DNA of 40,031 bases from Oscillospiraceae bacterium. GTDB taxonomy: Bacteria > Bacillota > Clostridia > Oscillospirales > Ruminococcaceae. Positions 8,815-16,364 of the stretch are shown here, in pieces (the first letter of the stretch is position 1; every line of letters begins with the position of its first letter). A program made the translations under genes and the position numbers. Location of the stretch: contig WRLK01000029.1 of the NCBI GenBank assembly GCA_009777635.1, positions 1 through 40,031 on the forward strand. Direction: 5' to 3'. Under the pieces are notes generated by a model. It was given only the letters and a program-made list of their open reading frames with translations, was not told the DNA's origin and did no database searches.

Positions 8815-10263
8815 ATGAGCTCCGAAAAAACTGCAATCCAAAGGGAAGCCCGCGGCGACGCCTCCCTTGAGCGCAAGCTGACGCGCGGGGAGATCTGGCG
8901 CCGGTTTGCGCTGCTTTTAAGCACGGATATTTTGATTATCGCCATGTTTCTTTGTGCGCTGATTATCCACAGCGAAATCACGGTTAAAAACGCTGCGAAC
9001 CTTGAGGGTATTGGGGTAATCCCCACGATATCGGATTCCCGCCCGAATGGGTTTACGCTGCCAGGTCAAGTATCCTCCCGGCTGATAGGCGAGCCGGAGG
9101 GCATCGTGCGAAATCTTTACTTCGGCGAGCCATTTTGGGGGGACGGCGGGGTTATCCTCCATCCGTTTCTCGCCAATCTTAGAAGCTTAACTTATTTAAT
9201 TGCGTCTCCGGTAAACGGTGAATACTACATTGCGACATTCGGCTTTGCCTCCGCCATAACGCTGTTTCAGCACACCTTTGCGGTCTTGCTGGTTTTACAG
9301 GCAATCGGGCTTATTACGGAAGCCTTTGAGATACGAAAATCGATCCGTCGCACCTTGCGTCCGATTTACGAGCTGACGCTGGCGGCGCAGACCGTACACC
9401 GCAACACAGCGCCTCAGGTGCCGCTTAAGCCGCATAAGCTTCAGCTTTCCGGCGCGATTGACACGCTCAACACCATCGATGAAAACGAGCTTAGCCGCCG
9501 CATCGTCATCTCGGACGAGCGCGAGGAGCTAAAGGGCCTTGCGTTCGCGATCAACTCGATGCTCGACAGGCTTGACGCGGCCTACAGCTCACAGCTGCGG
9601 TTCGTGTCGGACGCGTCCCACGAGCTTCGCACTCCGATCGCGGTCATACAGGGGTACGCGAATATGCTCGACCGCTGGGGCAAAAACGATACCGACACGC
9701 TTCAGGAATCCATCGACGCGATCAAGTATGAGGCCGCCGGTATGCAGGATTTAGTGGAGCAGCTTTTATTCTTGGCTCGAAGCGACAACCGTTCGATTGC
9801 GCTCAATATTGAAACTGTAAACCTCACGGCGCTCGCGGACGAGGTGTTCCGCGAAACGCGGATGATAGACTCGGGCCACGAGTATCACGCACGTCTGACC
9901 GACGGGCTTTCGGTTCGCGGCGACATGCAGCTTTTAAAGCAGGCGGTCAGGATTTTCATGGACAACGCCATCAAATACACGCCGTCCGGCGGGATGATAA
10001 CCATATCGACGCTCGACGAGGACGGTCACGCAAAAATTTCTGTCACCGACAACGGGCTTGGAATCCCGCCGGACGACCTTGAAAAGATTTTCGAGCGGTT
10101 CTTCCGCTCCGACGAATCGCGCACACGCGAGACCGGCGGCACAGGGCTTGGGCTTTCCATCGCGAAATGGATCATCGACCGGCACGGCGGCTTTGTCGAG
10201 GTCACAAGCCGCGTCGACATCGGCACGAAAATCACGGCGGCGCTGCCTAAATTTTCAGAATAG
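8815..10263 (+). CDS. Membrane sensor histidine kinase
   Basis: A 482-residue kinase. TM1 lies at about 31-52 and TM2 at about 143-167; an extracytoplasmic loop of about 90 residues between them would sense the signal. A HAMP-like segment is followed by HisKA with H269 in SHELRTP and an HATPase domain showing N-box DNAIKYT, G1 DNGLGIP, F-box FERFFRSDE and G2 GGTGLGLS. ATG 8815 has AGGAG at 8803-8807, inside the end of the response regulator gene. The pair forms a standard two-component system, ArlS-like in layout. No target operon is marked by a recognisable repeat nearby. Confidence 0.93.
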   Translation: MSSEKTAIQREARGDASLERKLTRGEIWRRFALLLSTDILIIAMFLCALIIHSEITVKNAANLEGIGVIPTISDSRPNGFTLPGQVSSRLIGEPEGIVRNLYFGEPFWGDGGVILHPFLANLRSLTYLIASPVNGEYYIATFGFASAITLFQHTFAVLLVLQAIGLITEAFEIRKSIRRTLRPIYELTLAAQTVHRNTAPQVPLKPHKLQLSGAIDTLNTIDENELSRRIVISDEREELKGLAFAINSMLDRLDAAYSSQLRFVSDASHELRTPIAVIQGYANMLDRWGKNDTDTLQESIDAIKYEAAGMQDLVEQLLFLARSDNRSIALNIETVNLTALADEVFRETRMIDSGHEYHARLTDGLSVRGDMQLLKQAVRIFMDNAIKYTPSGGMITISTLDEDGHAKISVTDNGLGIPPDDLEKIFERFFRSDESRTRETGGTGLGLSIAKWIIDRHGGFVEVTSRVDIGTKITAALPKFSE

Positions 10264-10266
10264 CTT

Positions 10267-10298
10267 CAGGGGGCGTCTGCGCCCCCTGATCTTTTTTG
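10267..10298 (+). terminator. Intrinsic terminator after the histidine kinase
   Basis: A 9-bp GC-rich stem, CAGGGGGCG and CGCCCCCTG with loop TCTG, followed by a T-rich run (ATCTTTTTTG). It ends the two-component transcript. Confidence 0.9.
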
Positions 10299-10318
10299 CA
10301 CTATAACATAAATTTCCC

Positions 10319-10347
10319 TTGCAAATTGTCTATTCATGGTATATACT
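10319..10347 (+). promoter_or_regulatory. Sigma-A promoter of spoVG copy A
   Basis: TTGCAA (10319-10324), a 17-bp spacer, then TATACT (10342-10347). The same -35 and spacing precede copy B at 35275-35303, and the first six spacer bases (ATTGTC) are identical. Transcription should begin near 10354. Confidence 0.85.
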
Positions 10348-10351
10348 GTAT

Positions 10352-10549
10352 GCAAACAAACAAATAAAGCAGGCAGGTCACGGCGCCGAAAACACCGTGA
10401 CCCTGACAGGGAAGAAAAGCCTCTTCCATGCCAATCGCATTCGCGACACCCGCATACATTATACCTCACAGCCCCAATTTTGGCAAGCTGTCAGGTTTAC
10501 TTGTTTGCTTACGGGTGCAGGTATGGATTTTTCATACCTGCACCCTTTT
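10352..10549 (+). promoter_or_regulatory. Structured leader RNA of spoVG, copy A (riboswitch-like)
   Basis: A leader of about 195 nt with ordered pairing: GTCACGG/CCGTGAC hairpin, an invariant CCCTGACAGGGAAGAA core, GGAA/TTCC, TCGC/GCGA hairpin, an ACAGC/GCTGT stem, and a possible closing helix GCAAACAA (10352-10359) with TTGTTTGC (10501-10508). An intrinsic terminator follows at once. A homologous leader precedes spoVG copy B, with the core blocks identical and stems varying in sequence. CACCCG (10447-10452) is complementary to CGGGTG (10512-10517) in the terminator's 5' arm, giving a possible antiterminator. I do not recognise it as a known riboswitch class. Confidence 0.7.
10513..10549 (+). 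terminator. Intrinsic terminator inside the spoVG-A leader
   Basis: A perfect 13-bp stem (10513-10525 with 10533-10545, arm GGGTGCAGGTATG), a 7-nt loop, then TTTTG. It lies between promoter and gene, so it must act as an attenuator rather than a gene-end terminator. Confidence 0.9.
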
Positions 10550-10580
10550 GTTTGTTCATAACGCATTAGGAGGACTTTCA

Positions 10581-10856
10581 TTGAACATTACAGCCATCCG
10601 GATCAGAAAGCTTTGCGAGGAAGAGAAGCTGAAAGCGATTGTATCCATCACGCTTGACAACAAAATTACGGTGCACGACATCAAGATTGTAAAAGGGCCG
10701 CACCGGTTGTTTGTGGCTATGCCCAGCCGAAAGGACGAGAACGGTACATACCGCGACATTGCGCACCCGATTGATTACGAGACGCGTGAAAGCCTTGAAG
10801 CGCAAGTGCTTTTGGAGTATTACAATTATGTTGAAAGGCAAAACCTCGGCATATAA
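10581..10856 (+). CDS. spoVG: SpoVG-family RNA-binding regulator, copy A
   Basis: A 91-residue protein matching SpoVG: NITAIRIRKL opening, then SITLDNKITVHDIKIV, GPHRLFVAMPSRKDENG and YRDIAHPID, all family landmarks (B. subtilis SpoVG has 97 residues). SpoVG proteins bind RNA and DNA and modulate sporulation, cell division and virulence genes in Firmicutes. The start is TTG 10581 with AGGAGG about 8 bases upstream; an open frame reaching back to 10428 would run through the terminator and is rejected. Expression is expected to depend on read-through of the leader terminator. A second copy lies at 35538-35834. Confidence 0.95.
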   Translation: MNITAIRIRKLCEEEKLKAIVSITLDNKITVHDIKIVKGPHRLFVAMPSRKDENGTYRDIAHPIDYETRESLEAQVLLEYYNYVERQNLGI

Positions 10857-10879
10857 GAATCTGTGTTCACAGGTTCTTA
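10854..10879. repeat. Inverted repeat spanning two convergent stop codons
   Basis: TAAGAA-t-CTGTG, a 2-nt loop, then CACAG-g-TTCTTA. The outer arms are themselves the TAA stops of spoVG (plus) and of the HlyD-like gene (minus). There is no T-run, so it may be a weak bidirectional terminator or 3'-end stabiliser. Confidence 0.6.
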
Positions 10880-12298
10880 CCCTGTCTTTATGCGGCGTCC
10901 GGCTCTTACGTTTGCGTCGTTGGCGTCGGTGATTACGTCGTCGCCCGGCGAAAGCCCCGACGTTACGGCAAAGCCGTAGCGCGTTTCGACGCCCTTTTCT
11001 ATCTCGCGGAGATTCGCTTCGCCGTTCGTCACAAGCCATACCATGTCTTTTCCGTCCTGCTCGAAGACGGCGGTTTTCGGCACGACGACGGCGTCGGGCT
11101 CTTCAAACACCGTAAATACCGCATCCATGCTGTAGCCGATGCTTATATTCCCTTTCGGTTCAAGCAGCACGCGCACCTTGCGCTCCTCCACTCCTAGGGC
11201 TGAAATCTGCACCTGCGCCTCGTCCTCGATTCTTATGACCGTGGCGTCCATGGTTTCATTGCCAAGCTGCTTGTCAAATATAAGCTGAACCGTATCGCCC
11301 ACGCGCACGCCGTCAATCTCGCGGATCGGCACAAAAACCTCAACGGCGGGATCATTTGATATCGTGGCTACACTGATCGAATGCGAGACGATGTTGCTGT
11401 CACGCACAGGCAGCGCGTCGATCTTACCGCTCACAGGCGCCGTTACAACCGCGCGCCCGAGCATGTCGTTCATGCTTTCGATGTTCTGCTGCGTACCCTC
11501 TATCATGGCGTTGTAATACTGCTGCATCGCCCATGTGTTGCTGCGTCCGAGGCTGTCTTCCACAAGGCCAAGCTGTCTTTCCAGCGAGTCGCGCTGTGAC
11601 CGGAATCCCTCCATCGTTGCGTTGCCGGCTTTTAACAGCTCAAGCTGCTGTAAGCTTGCGTCAAGCGCAATCTCGGCCTGCTGCACCGCCTGCTGCGCCT
11701 GATTGTCGTATGCGCGGTATTCGTCCCGGTCTATCCCGCCGCCCCTGTAATCCCGCCAGTACTCCCGGGCGTTTTCCCGCGCCAGGTTAACCATCCGCTG
11801 GTTATGGCCGACGATATCCTCCTGAAGCTGTATCTGCTTTTCCGTTACCTTTCTTGAAATCTCATATTCCTTCATTCCCACGTCGATGTCGGCGATTTGT
11901 CCGAGCAATGTCTGCCTTGTCATTAAATATTGATCCTTGCTTATCTTTTCCTGCGCGTAAAGGTTGTTGATCTGCGCCTGATACCCGGCGATTGTACTTT
12001 CAAGCGACTTGATCTGGTATTCGTAATCGGTGGCGGAAATCACCGCTATGACCTGCCCCTTTGTCACGTTGTCGCCGGGCTTTACCTGAATCTCAAGCAC
12101 CTCGCCCGCAACCTGCGGGTAGACGGTAAAGACGCGGTCGTAAACATAAGCGCCCTGTTCCGTAAACGTAACCCTCGCCGTTGCCGCCATAAGCGTCGTG
12201 ACCTCCACTGTGAGAGGCGACAGCATGGACGCGGCGACGCCGCCCGCAGCCGCAAGGCCGAGCAATGAACCGCCGATAATCTTCACATATTTTTTCAT
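10877..12298 (-). CDS. HlyD/RND-type membrane fusion (adaptor) protein
   Basis: A 473-residue efflux adaptor. An N-terminal membrane anchor (about 6-30) is followed by a biotinyl-lipoyl half (AGEVLEIQVKPGDNVTKGQVI), a long coiled-coil hairpin of about 150 residues rich in Gln, Glu and Leu (SLESTIAGYQAQINNLYAQ onward), the second lipoyl half (VVTAPVSGKIDALPV) and beta-barrel domains. Such proteins work with MacB-type ABC transporters, as in YknX with YknYZ. The gene lies 15 bp after the FtsX permease, as the last gene of the operon. ATG 12298 is preceded by AGAGG. The substrate is unknown: a peptide, lipid or toxic compound. Confidence 0.88.
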   Translation of the reverse strand: MKKYVKIIGGSLLGLAAAGGVAASMLSPLTVEVTTLMAATARVTFTEQGAYVYDRVFTVYPQVAGEVLEIQVKPGDNVTKGQVIAVISATDYEYQIKSLESTIAGYQAQINNLYAQEKISKDQYLMTRQTLLGQIADIDVGMKEYEISRKVTEKQIQLQEDIVGHNQRMVNLARENAREYWRDYRGGGIDRDEYRAYDNQAQQAVQQAEIALDASLQQLELLKAGNATMEGFRSQRDSLERQLGLVEDSLGRSNTWAMQQYYNAMIEGTQQNIESMNDMLGRAVVTAPVSGKIDALPVRDSNIVSHSISVATISNDPAVEVFVPIREIDGVRVGDTVQLIFDKQLGNETMDATVIRIEDEAQVQISALGVEERKVRVLLEPKGNISIGYSMDAVFTVFEEPDAVVVPKTAVFEQDGKDMVWLVTNGEANLREIEKGVETRYGFAVTSGLSPGDDVITDANDANVRAGRRIKTG

Positions 12299-12313
12299 TT
12301 CACAAAACCTCTT

Positions 12314-14671
12314 TTACTCACGTTCTTTGAGCACGTCAACCATATCGAATTTCGCTATATGCCGCGCCGACGTAAAATTACTGAGCGCAACCGTCACAAC
12401 GCACAAAACCCCCGCGGTTATATAGCTTGAAAGCGGCGTGCTCAGCGGAACCGTAAACATTGAAGCGTCCATCATGTTTGCCATTCCCATCTTCAGCATC
12501 CGCACAAGCGGAACGCCCGGAATCATCCCTATCGCCGTCAGCGTAAAATATTCAAAGCCCAGTATCCTTCCAATCTCGCGCGGGTACATCCCCAAAACAC
12601 GAAGCGTTGCGTATTCGCGCTTTCGCTCCGAAAGCGAAACGGACGACGTGTTCGTGATAATCGCGTAAGCCACGGCCATCCCTGCAATCGACATGAAGGT
12701 ATACAGAGAGCTGTATGTCTGCATCATGTCTTCGTAAATCCGGCGGCTGTCGTTTTGGTCCGTCACGGCCGAGACGTTGCCGGCGTCGGAAAGCGTTTGC
12801 TTTACGTAAGGCATATCGTCCGCGTTTAAGATCACGGCGCTCGCGCTTTTTGGAACCTCCAGCATCGCGCAAAGGCTTTCAAGCTCCATATAAGCCGTCA
12901 TTCCGAGGTTTTCGTTTACGATTCCGAGCACGGGCGCCGGTATGTCGCGGTCGCCGGTGTAAGGCGTCTTTACCATTAAAGTATCACCGCGCCGCGCGTT
13001 TATTTTGTTTGCCAGAGATTGGCTGATGATCAGCCCGCCCCGCGGCGCTTCGAGATAAAACTCACCTGTCGTATCGTATATCCTTTGCAGGCGCGAGCCT
13101 GTCTCCAGCCCCGTTATGACTACGTTTTCGCGCAGATTCAAAAGTCTTAGCTCCGCCGGAACCTCAAGCAGCCCTTCAGCCTGTGTGACGCCTGCGATCC
13201 CGAAAACAGCCTCGGTCGCGGCTGTAAAGGGCCGCGGGTCTGAAAGGCTGATTTTCACGTCATACACCTGAACCTTTGTATATTGCTCAAGCATAATCTT
13301 ATCCATCATTTCGGGGAAAGAGTTCGTAAGCGCTATGAGCGAAAACGAAAACGCAATTCCCAAAACGATAAACGCGCTTCTAAAGCCGCTTCTTGTTATG
13401 TTCCTCACAGCCATGAAGCCGTTCGGCGCAAGAAGCATACGCAAAAACGGCAGCTTCTTGAATATGTCGTTTTTGATGATTTTAGGCGCGGGCGGACGCA
13501 TGGCCTCGCCCGGTAAAAGCTTCATCACCGACCTTGTGCCCATGAACGCGCCGAACGCGCCGGATATGAGCGCAATCGCCATCCCGTAAAAAATCAGGCG
13601 CGGGTCGGGCGACGAAGTTAAAGCGGGGAGGTTAAAGTATTCCAAAAATAAATCCGTAAAAAATCCGGACACCGCAAGCCCGCCGGCGCATCCGGCAACC
13701 CCGCCCAGCCCGCCTGTGATGATCCCGTAGCAGGCATAGTGCGTGATAATTTGCGCATCTGAATACCCGAAGGCCTTCAGCGTCCCGATAGAGCCGCGCT
13801 CCTGCTCTATCACGCGCTTTAGCATGATATACAGGATAATGACCGCCATCATGATAAATACCATAGGCACGCTTTGGGCCATGCTGCCGATGCTGTTGAT
13901 TTCCTGCTCTATCATCGCGGCGCTCGCCTGGTCCTTTTGGGCGAAGACGCTGATAAGCCCGTATGGCGCAAGCGCATCCTCAAGCACTGTCTTTACGTTT
14001 TCAAACCTCACGCCGTCGTCAAGTATAAACGAAATGTTGTCGCACAGTCCCTGCCTGCCGGTGATCGACGCAAGCTGCGAATATGTTACGTAGGCAAACC
14101 CGAACGTCTCGTTGTCCGGCAGAAGCGCTCCCGTGTCCGGGATCACATAAACGTACTCGGGGCTTTGCGCGGCGCCGCTTACCGTAAAGCTCACCTGCGT
14201 TCCGCTGATGATCAAATCCACCGTATCGCCGACTTCATACCCGTTTGCAAGAAAGAACGGGTCGCCGATCAGTATCTCGTTTTCGCCGGGAGCCGTGCCG
14301 CGCGTCAGCAAAAACGCGTTTATCGGATTCGTTTCATCCGGGTCAAAGGAATGGATTTTCAGCGTTATGATCTGGTTTTCCCTGCCCGGCGCCATAACTC
14401 TTGCGTTTGCCGTTATGCGCCCGTCGACCGCGGCGACGCCGGTAACCGACGCAAGCGAACCGGCAGCGGATACCGGCATATCCCGCACCAGCGCGAACGC
14501 GTCCGCGAACCGCTGCTCCTCATACAGCGTATCGGCCGCCGCTCTTAAGTTTACATGCGACATGCCGAACGCAAGATAAACCATAATCCCGAACGCCATC
14601 AGCAAAATACACGCGATATAAGACCGTTTGCCGCGCCATATGCTTCGGACTGCCTTTTTAAGCAGAATCAC
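12314..14671 (-). CDS. ABC transporter permease with two FtsX domains
   Basis: A 785-residue membrane protein. TM1 lies at about 17-38, then a large extracytoplasmic domain. A three-helix FtsX bundle occupies about 270-390 and contains the hallmark ERGSIGTLKAFGYSDAQI. A second TM, extracytoplasmic domain and FtsX bundle occupy about 425-780, with KREYATLRVLGMYPREIG. This double-FtsX plan is common in Firmicute MacB/LolC-like exporters. The GTG start at 14671 overlaps the ATPase stop (GTGA), so the two are translationally coupled. Likely role: mechanotransmission or efflux with the adaptor gene downstream. Confidence 0.9.
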   Translation of the reverse strand: MILLKKAVRSIWRGKRSYIACILLMAFGIMVYLAFGMSHVNLRAAADTLYEEQRFADAFALVRDMPVSAAGSLASVTGVAAVDGRITANARVMAPGRENQIITLKIHSFDPDETNPINAFLLTRGTAPGENEILIGDPFFLANGYEVGDTVDLIISGTQVSFTVSGAAQSPEYVYVIPDTGALLPDNETFGFAYVTYSQLASITGRQGLCDNISFILDDGVRFENVKTVLEDALAPYGLISVFAQKDQASAAMIEQEINSIGSMAQSVPMVFIMMAVIILYIMLKRVIEQERGSIGTLKAFGYSDAQIITHYACYGIITGGLGGVAGCAGGLAVSGFFTDLFLEYFNLPALTSSPDPRLIFYGMAIALISGAFGAFMGTRSVMKLLPGEAMRPPAPKIIKNDIFKKLPFLRMLLAPNGFMAVRNITRSGFRSAFIVLGIAFSFSLIALTNSFPEMMDKIMLEQYTKVQVYDVKISLSDPRPFTAATEAVFGIAGVTQAEGLLEVPAELRLLNLRENVVITGLETGSRLQRIYDTTGEFYLEAPRGGLIISQSLANKINARRGDTLMVKTPYTGDRDIPAPVLGIVNENLGMTAYMELESLCAMLEVPKSASAVILNADDMPYVKQTLSDAGNVSAVTDQNDSRRIYEDMMQTYSSLYTFMSIAGMAVAYAIITNTSSVSLSERKREYATLRVLGMYPREIGRILGFEYFTLTAIGMIPGVPLVRMLKMGMANMMDASMFTVPLSTPLSSYITAGVLCVVTVALSNFTSARHIAKFDMVDVLKERE

Positions 14672-15372
14672 CAGGCCACCTCCTCCGGCGGCACGGGATT
14701 TTCGTTTGCTTTGATCTTTTCAACTACGCCGTCCTTGATATAGAAAACCTTGTCGGCCATTTCGCCGATAGATGCGTTGTGCGTAATGATTACCACGGTT
14801 TTTTTGTATGTCTTGTTAAACTCGCGCAAAACGCGCAAAACCTGTACTCCGGTTGTGACGTCAAGGGCGCCGGTCGGCTCGTCGCACAACAGGATGTCGG
14901 GGTTTTTGGCAATAGCCCTTGCAATCGCGATGCGCTGCTGCTGTCCGCCTGAAAGCTGCGACGGGAAATGGTCCGCCCTGTCGTCGAGCTCGATCTGCTT
15001 TAGCAGCTCGTCAGTCGCTATCGGGCTTTTCGAAAGCTCGGAGGCAAGCTCTATATTCTCTTTCGCCGTTAAGTTTTGCATCAGGTTGTAAAACTGGAAC
15101 ACAAACCCCACCGCGAGCCTGCGGTAATTGGTGAGCTGTTTCGCGTTATATGTACCTATATCCTCGCCGCGGTAAATCACCTGGCCGGACGTTGCGGTAT
15201 CGATGCCCCCCGCGATGTTTAGAATCGTCGATTTTCCTGAGCCCGACGGCCCCAGCACCGCCACAAATTCGCCTTGTTCAATATCCATTGTAGCGCCGCG
15301 AAGCGCATGGACGATAACCTCGCCCATGTGGTATTCTTTTTTTAAATCCCTGATTTCAAGAATCGCACCCAT
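14668..15372 (-). CDS. MacB/LolD-type ABC transporter ATPase
   Basis: A 234-residue ATPase with GPSGSGKST Walker A, the Q-loop FQFYNLMQNLTAKEN, signature LSGGQQQR, Walker B LLCDEPTGALD and H-loop ITHN, all matching the LolD/MacB subfamily that partners FtsX permeases. ATG 15372 gives the family start MGAILEIRDLKKEYHMGE; a GTG at 15387 adds five residues and is possible. It is the second gene of the operon, 67 bp after tetR. Confidence 0.93.
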   Translation of the reverse strand: MGAILEIRDLKKEYHMGEVIVHALRGATMDIEQGEFVAVLGPSGSGKSTILNIAGGIDTATSGQVIYRGEDIGTYNAKQLTNYRRLAVGFVFQFYNLMQNLTAKENIELASELSKSPIATDELLKQIELDDRADHFPSQLSGGQQQRIAIARAIAKNPDILLCDEPTGALDVTTGVQVLRVLREFNKTYKKTVVIITHNASIGEMADKVFYIKDGVVEKIKANENPVPPEEVAW

Positions 15373-15439
15373 AAACCACCGTCGCACAGGCCTTCAGCGC
15401 CCGCGCCCCCCTTATATTATGCGCCGTATTAAGCGGCCG

Positions 15440-16213
15440 TCAATAAAGCGAAACCGTCAGATTTTTCCTGTCAACGGTACAATAATTCGCCGTGCTTAAA
15501 TACAATTCAAAAAGCCGTCGCCGCAGCTCGCTTTCGCTTAAACGGCTCGCTTTCCTGTAATCGTCAAAATAGGTAGCCATGCTAAGCAACGGCAGCACGG
15601 CGCAGAAAAATTTGTACATTACGCTTCTATTCGAGTAATAAGAAGAGAGCCTGTCGTCACCGTCAGCCGCGGTTATGATTTTGTAAATCGGGTTGTTTTC
15701 TTTTTGCTCCATCAACTCAAGATAATCTAAATCCATCGACCTGAAATCCATAAGCCATAACAGACTTACCCGCGATTTATCGTAATTTTTCAAGGATTCC
15801 GCGATCATGACCCTGACGGTATCTCTGTTATCCAGAAAATAGTGCAGCGTATCTTCAACCATTTGCCGCGTTGCGTCTTCGAACAGTAAAAGCTCCTCCA
15901 TTGACTCGAACTTAAACCCATCCGCCTGCAAAACCAGCTTTCCGCCTTTGATCGACTTTACTATGTAGTTTGCGATAAAATCCCCCGAGAACTTTTCAAG
16001 CCCCGAGTAAAACTCATCAAGCAGATATTTCAGTATGCTTTCCTTGTTTTCAAAATAATAATAAATCAGAGCCTTATTTACGTCTGCCTGCTTTGCGATG
16101 TCGTCGACCCGCGTATTTTCATATCCTTTTTCAGAAAACAGCTTCAAGGCGGCATCTATTATGCTTTTTTTGCGCTGTGCCTTTTTATGGCCGTTTGCAG
16201 CTTCATTCGGCAT
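15440..16213 (-). CDS. TetR-family repressor of the efflux operon
   Basis: A 257-residue regulator. The N-terminal helix-turn-helix is clear: IIDAALKLFSEKGYENTRVDDIAKQADVNK ends in ALIYYYFENKESIL (family pattern, residues about 18-62). The C-terminal ligand domain is diverged and somewhat longer than usual. The gene is first in the minus-strand operon and sits just downstream of a consensus promoter bearing a perfect palindrome, which points to autorepression and control of the exporter. ATG 16213 has AAGGGGA 8 bases upstream. The inducer is unknown, presumably an exported compound. Confidence 0.92.
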   Translation of the reverse strand: MPNEAANGHKKAQRKKSIIDAALKLFSEKGYENTRVDDIAKQADVNKALIYYYFENKESILKYLLDEFYSGLEKFSGDFIANYIVKSIKGGKLVLQADGFKFESMEELLLFEDATRQMVEDTLHYFLDNRDTVRVMIAESLKNYDKSRVSLLWLMDFRSMDLDYLELMEQKENNPIYKIITAADGDDRLSSYYSNRSVMYKFFCAVLPLLSMATYFDDYRKASRLSESELRRRLFELYLSTANYCTVDRKNLTVSLY

Positions 16214-16235
16214 TTTTGCGATCCCCTTTATAAAA

Positions 16236-16281
16236 AACTAACCGGTTAGTTAATTATATAATATGATTTCATTTTTGTCAA
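16236..16281 (-). promoter_or_regulatory. Consensus promoter plus TetR operator
   Basis: On the minus strand TTGACA (16276-16281), a 17-bp spacer and TATAAT (16253-16258) form a perfect sigma-A promoter. Immediately downstream, AACTAACCGGTTAGTT (16236-16251) is a perfect 16-bp palindrome, a classic TetR-type operator, placed at the transcription start. Confidence 0.9.
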
Positions 16282-16290
16282 GTAAAAAAA

Positions 16291-16320
16291 TGCCGTATAA
16301 AAAAATGCCGTATAAAAAAA
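16291..16320. repeat. 15-bp tandem duplication
   Basis: TGCCGTATAAAAAAA occurs twice head to tail between the tetR promoter and the HDOD-A terminator. It looks like a replication-slippage product. Confidence 0.8.
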
Positions 16321-16323
16321 TAC

Positions 16324-16349
16324 GCCGCCGCTTTATACGAAGCGGCGGC
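16324..16349 (-). terminator. Intrinsic terminator of HDOD gene copy A
   Basis: A 10-bp stem, GCCGCCGCTT and AAGCGGCGGC with a 6-nt loop. T-runs follow on both strands, so it can stop the leftward HDOD transcript and insulate the tetR promoter region. Confidence 0.85.
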
Positions 16350-16364
16350 ATGTTTTTTTGATTT

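Noticed and set aside
10352-10549. Known riboswitch or T-box assignment for the spoVG leader
   Set aside because: No match by eye to the consensus cores of common classes; the GGGTGCAGG of the terminator only superficially resembles the T-box GGGTGG sequence.
10428-10580. Upstream extension of spoVG-A
   Set aside because: It would be translated through the leader and terminator; copy B shows that the conserved protein begins at the equivalent of 10581.
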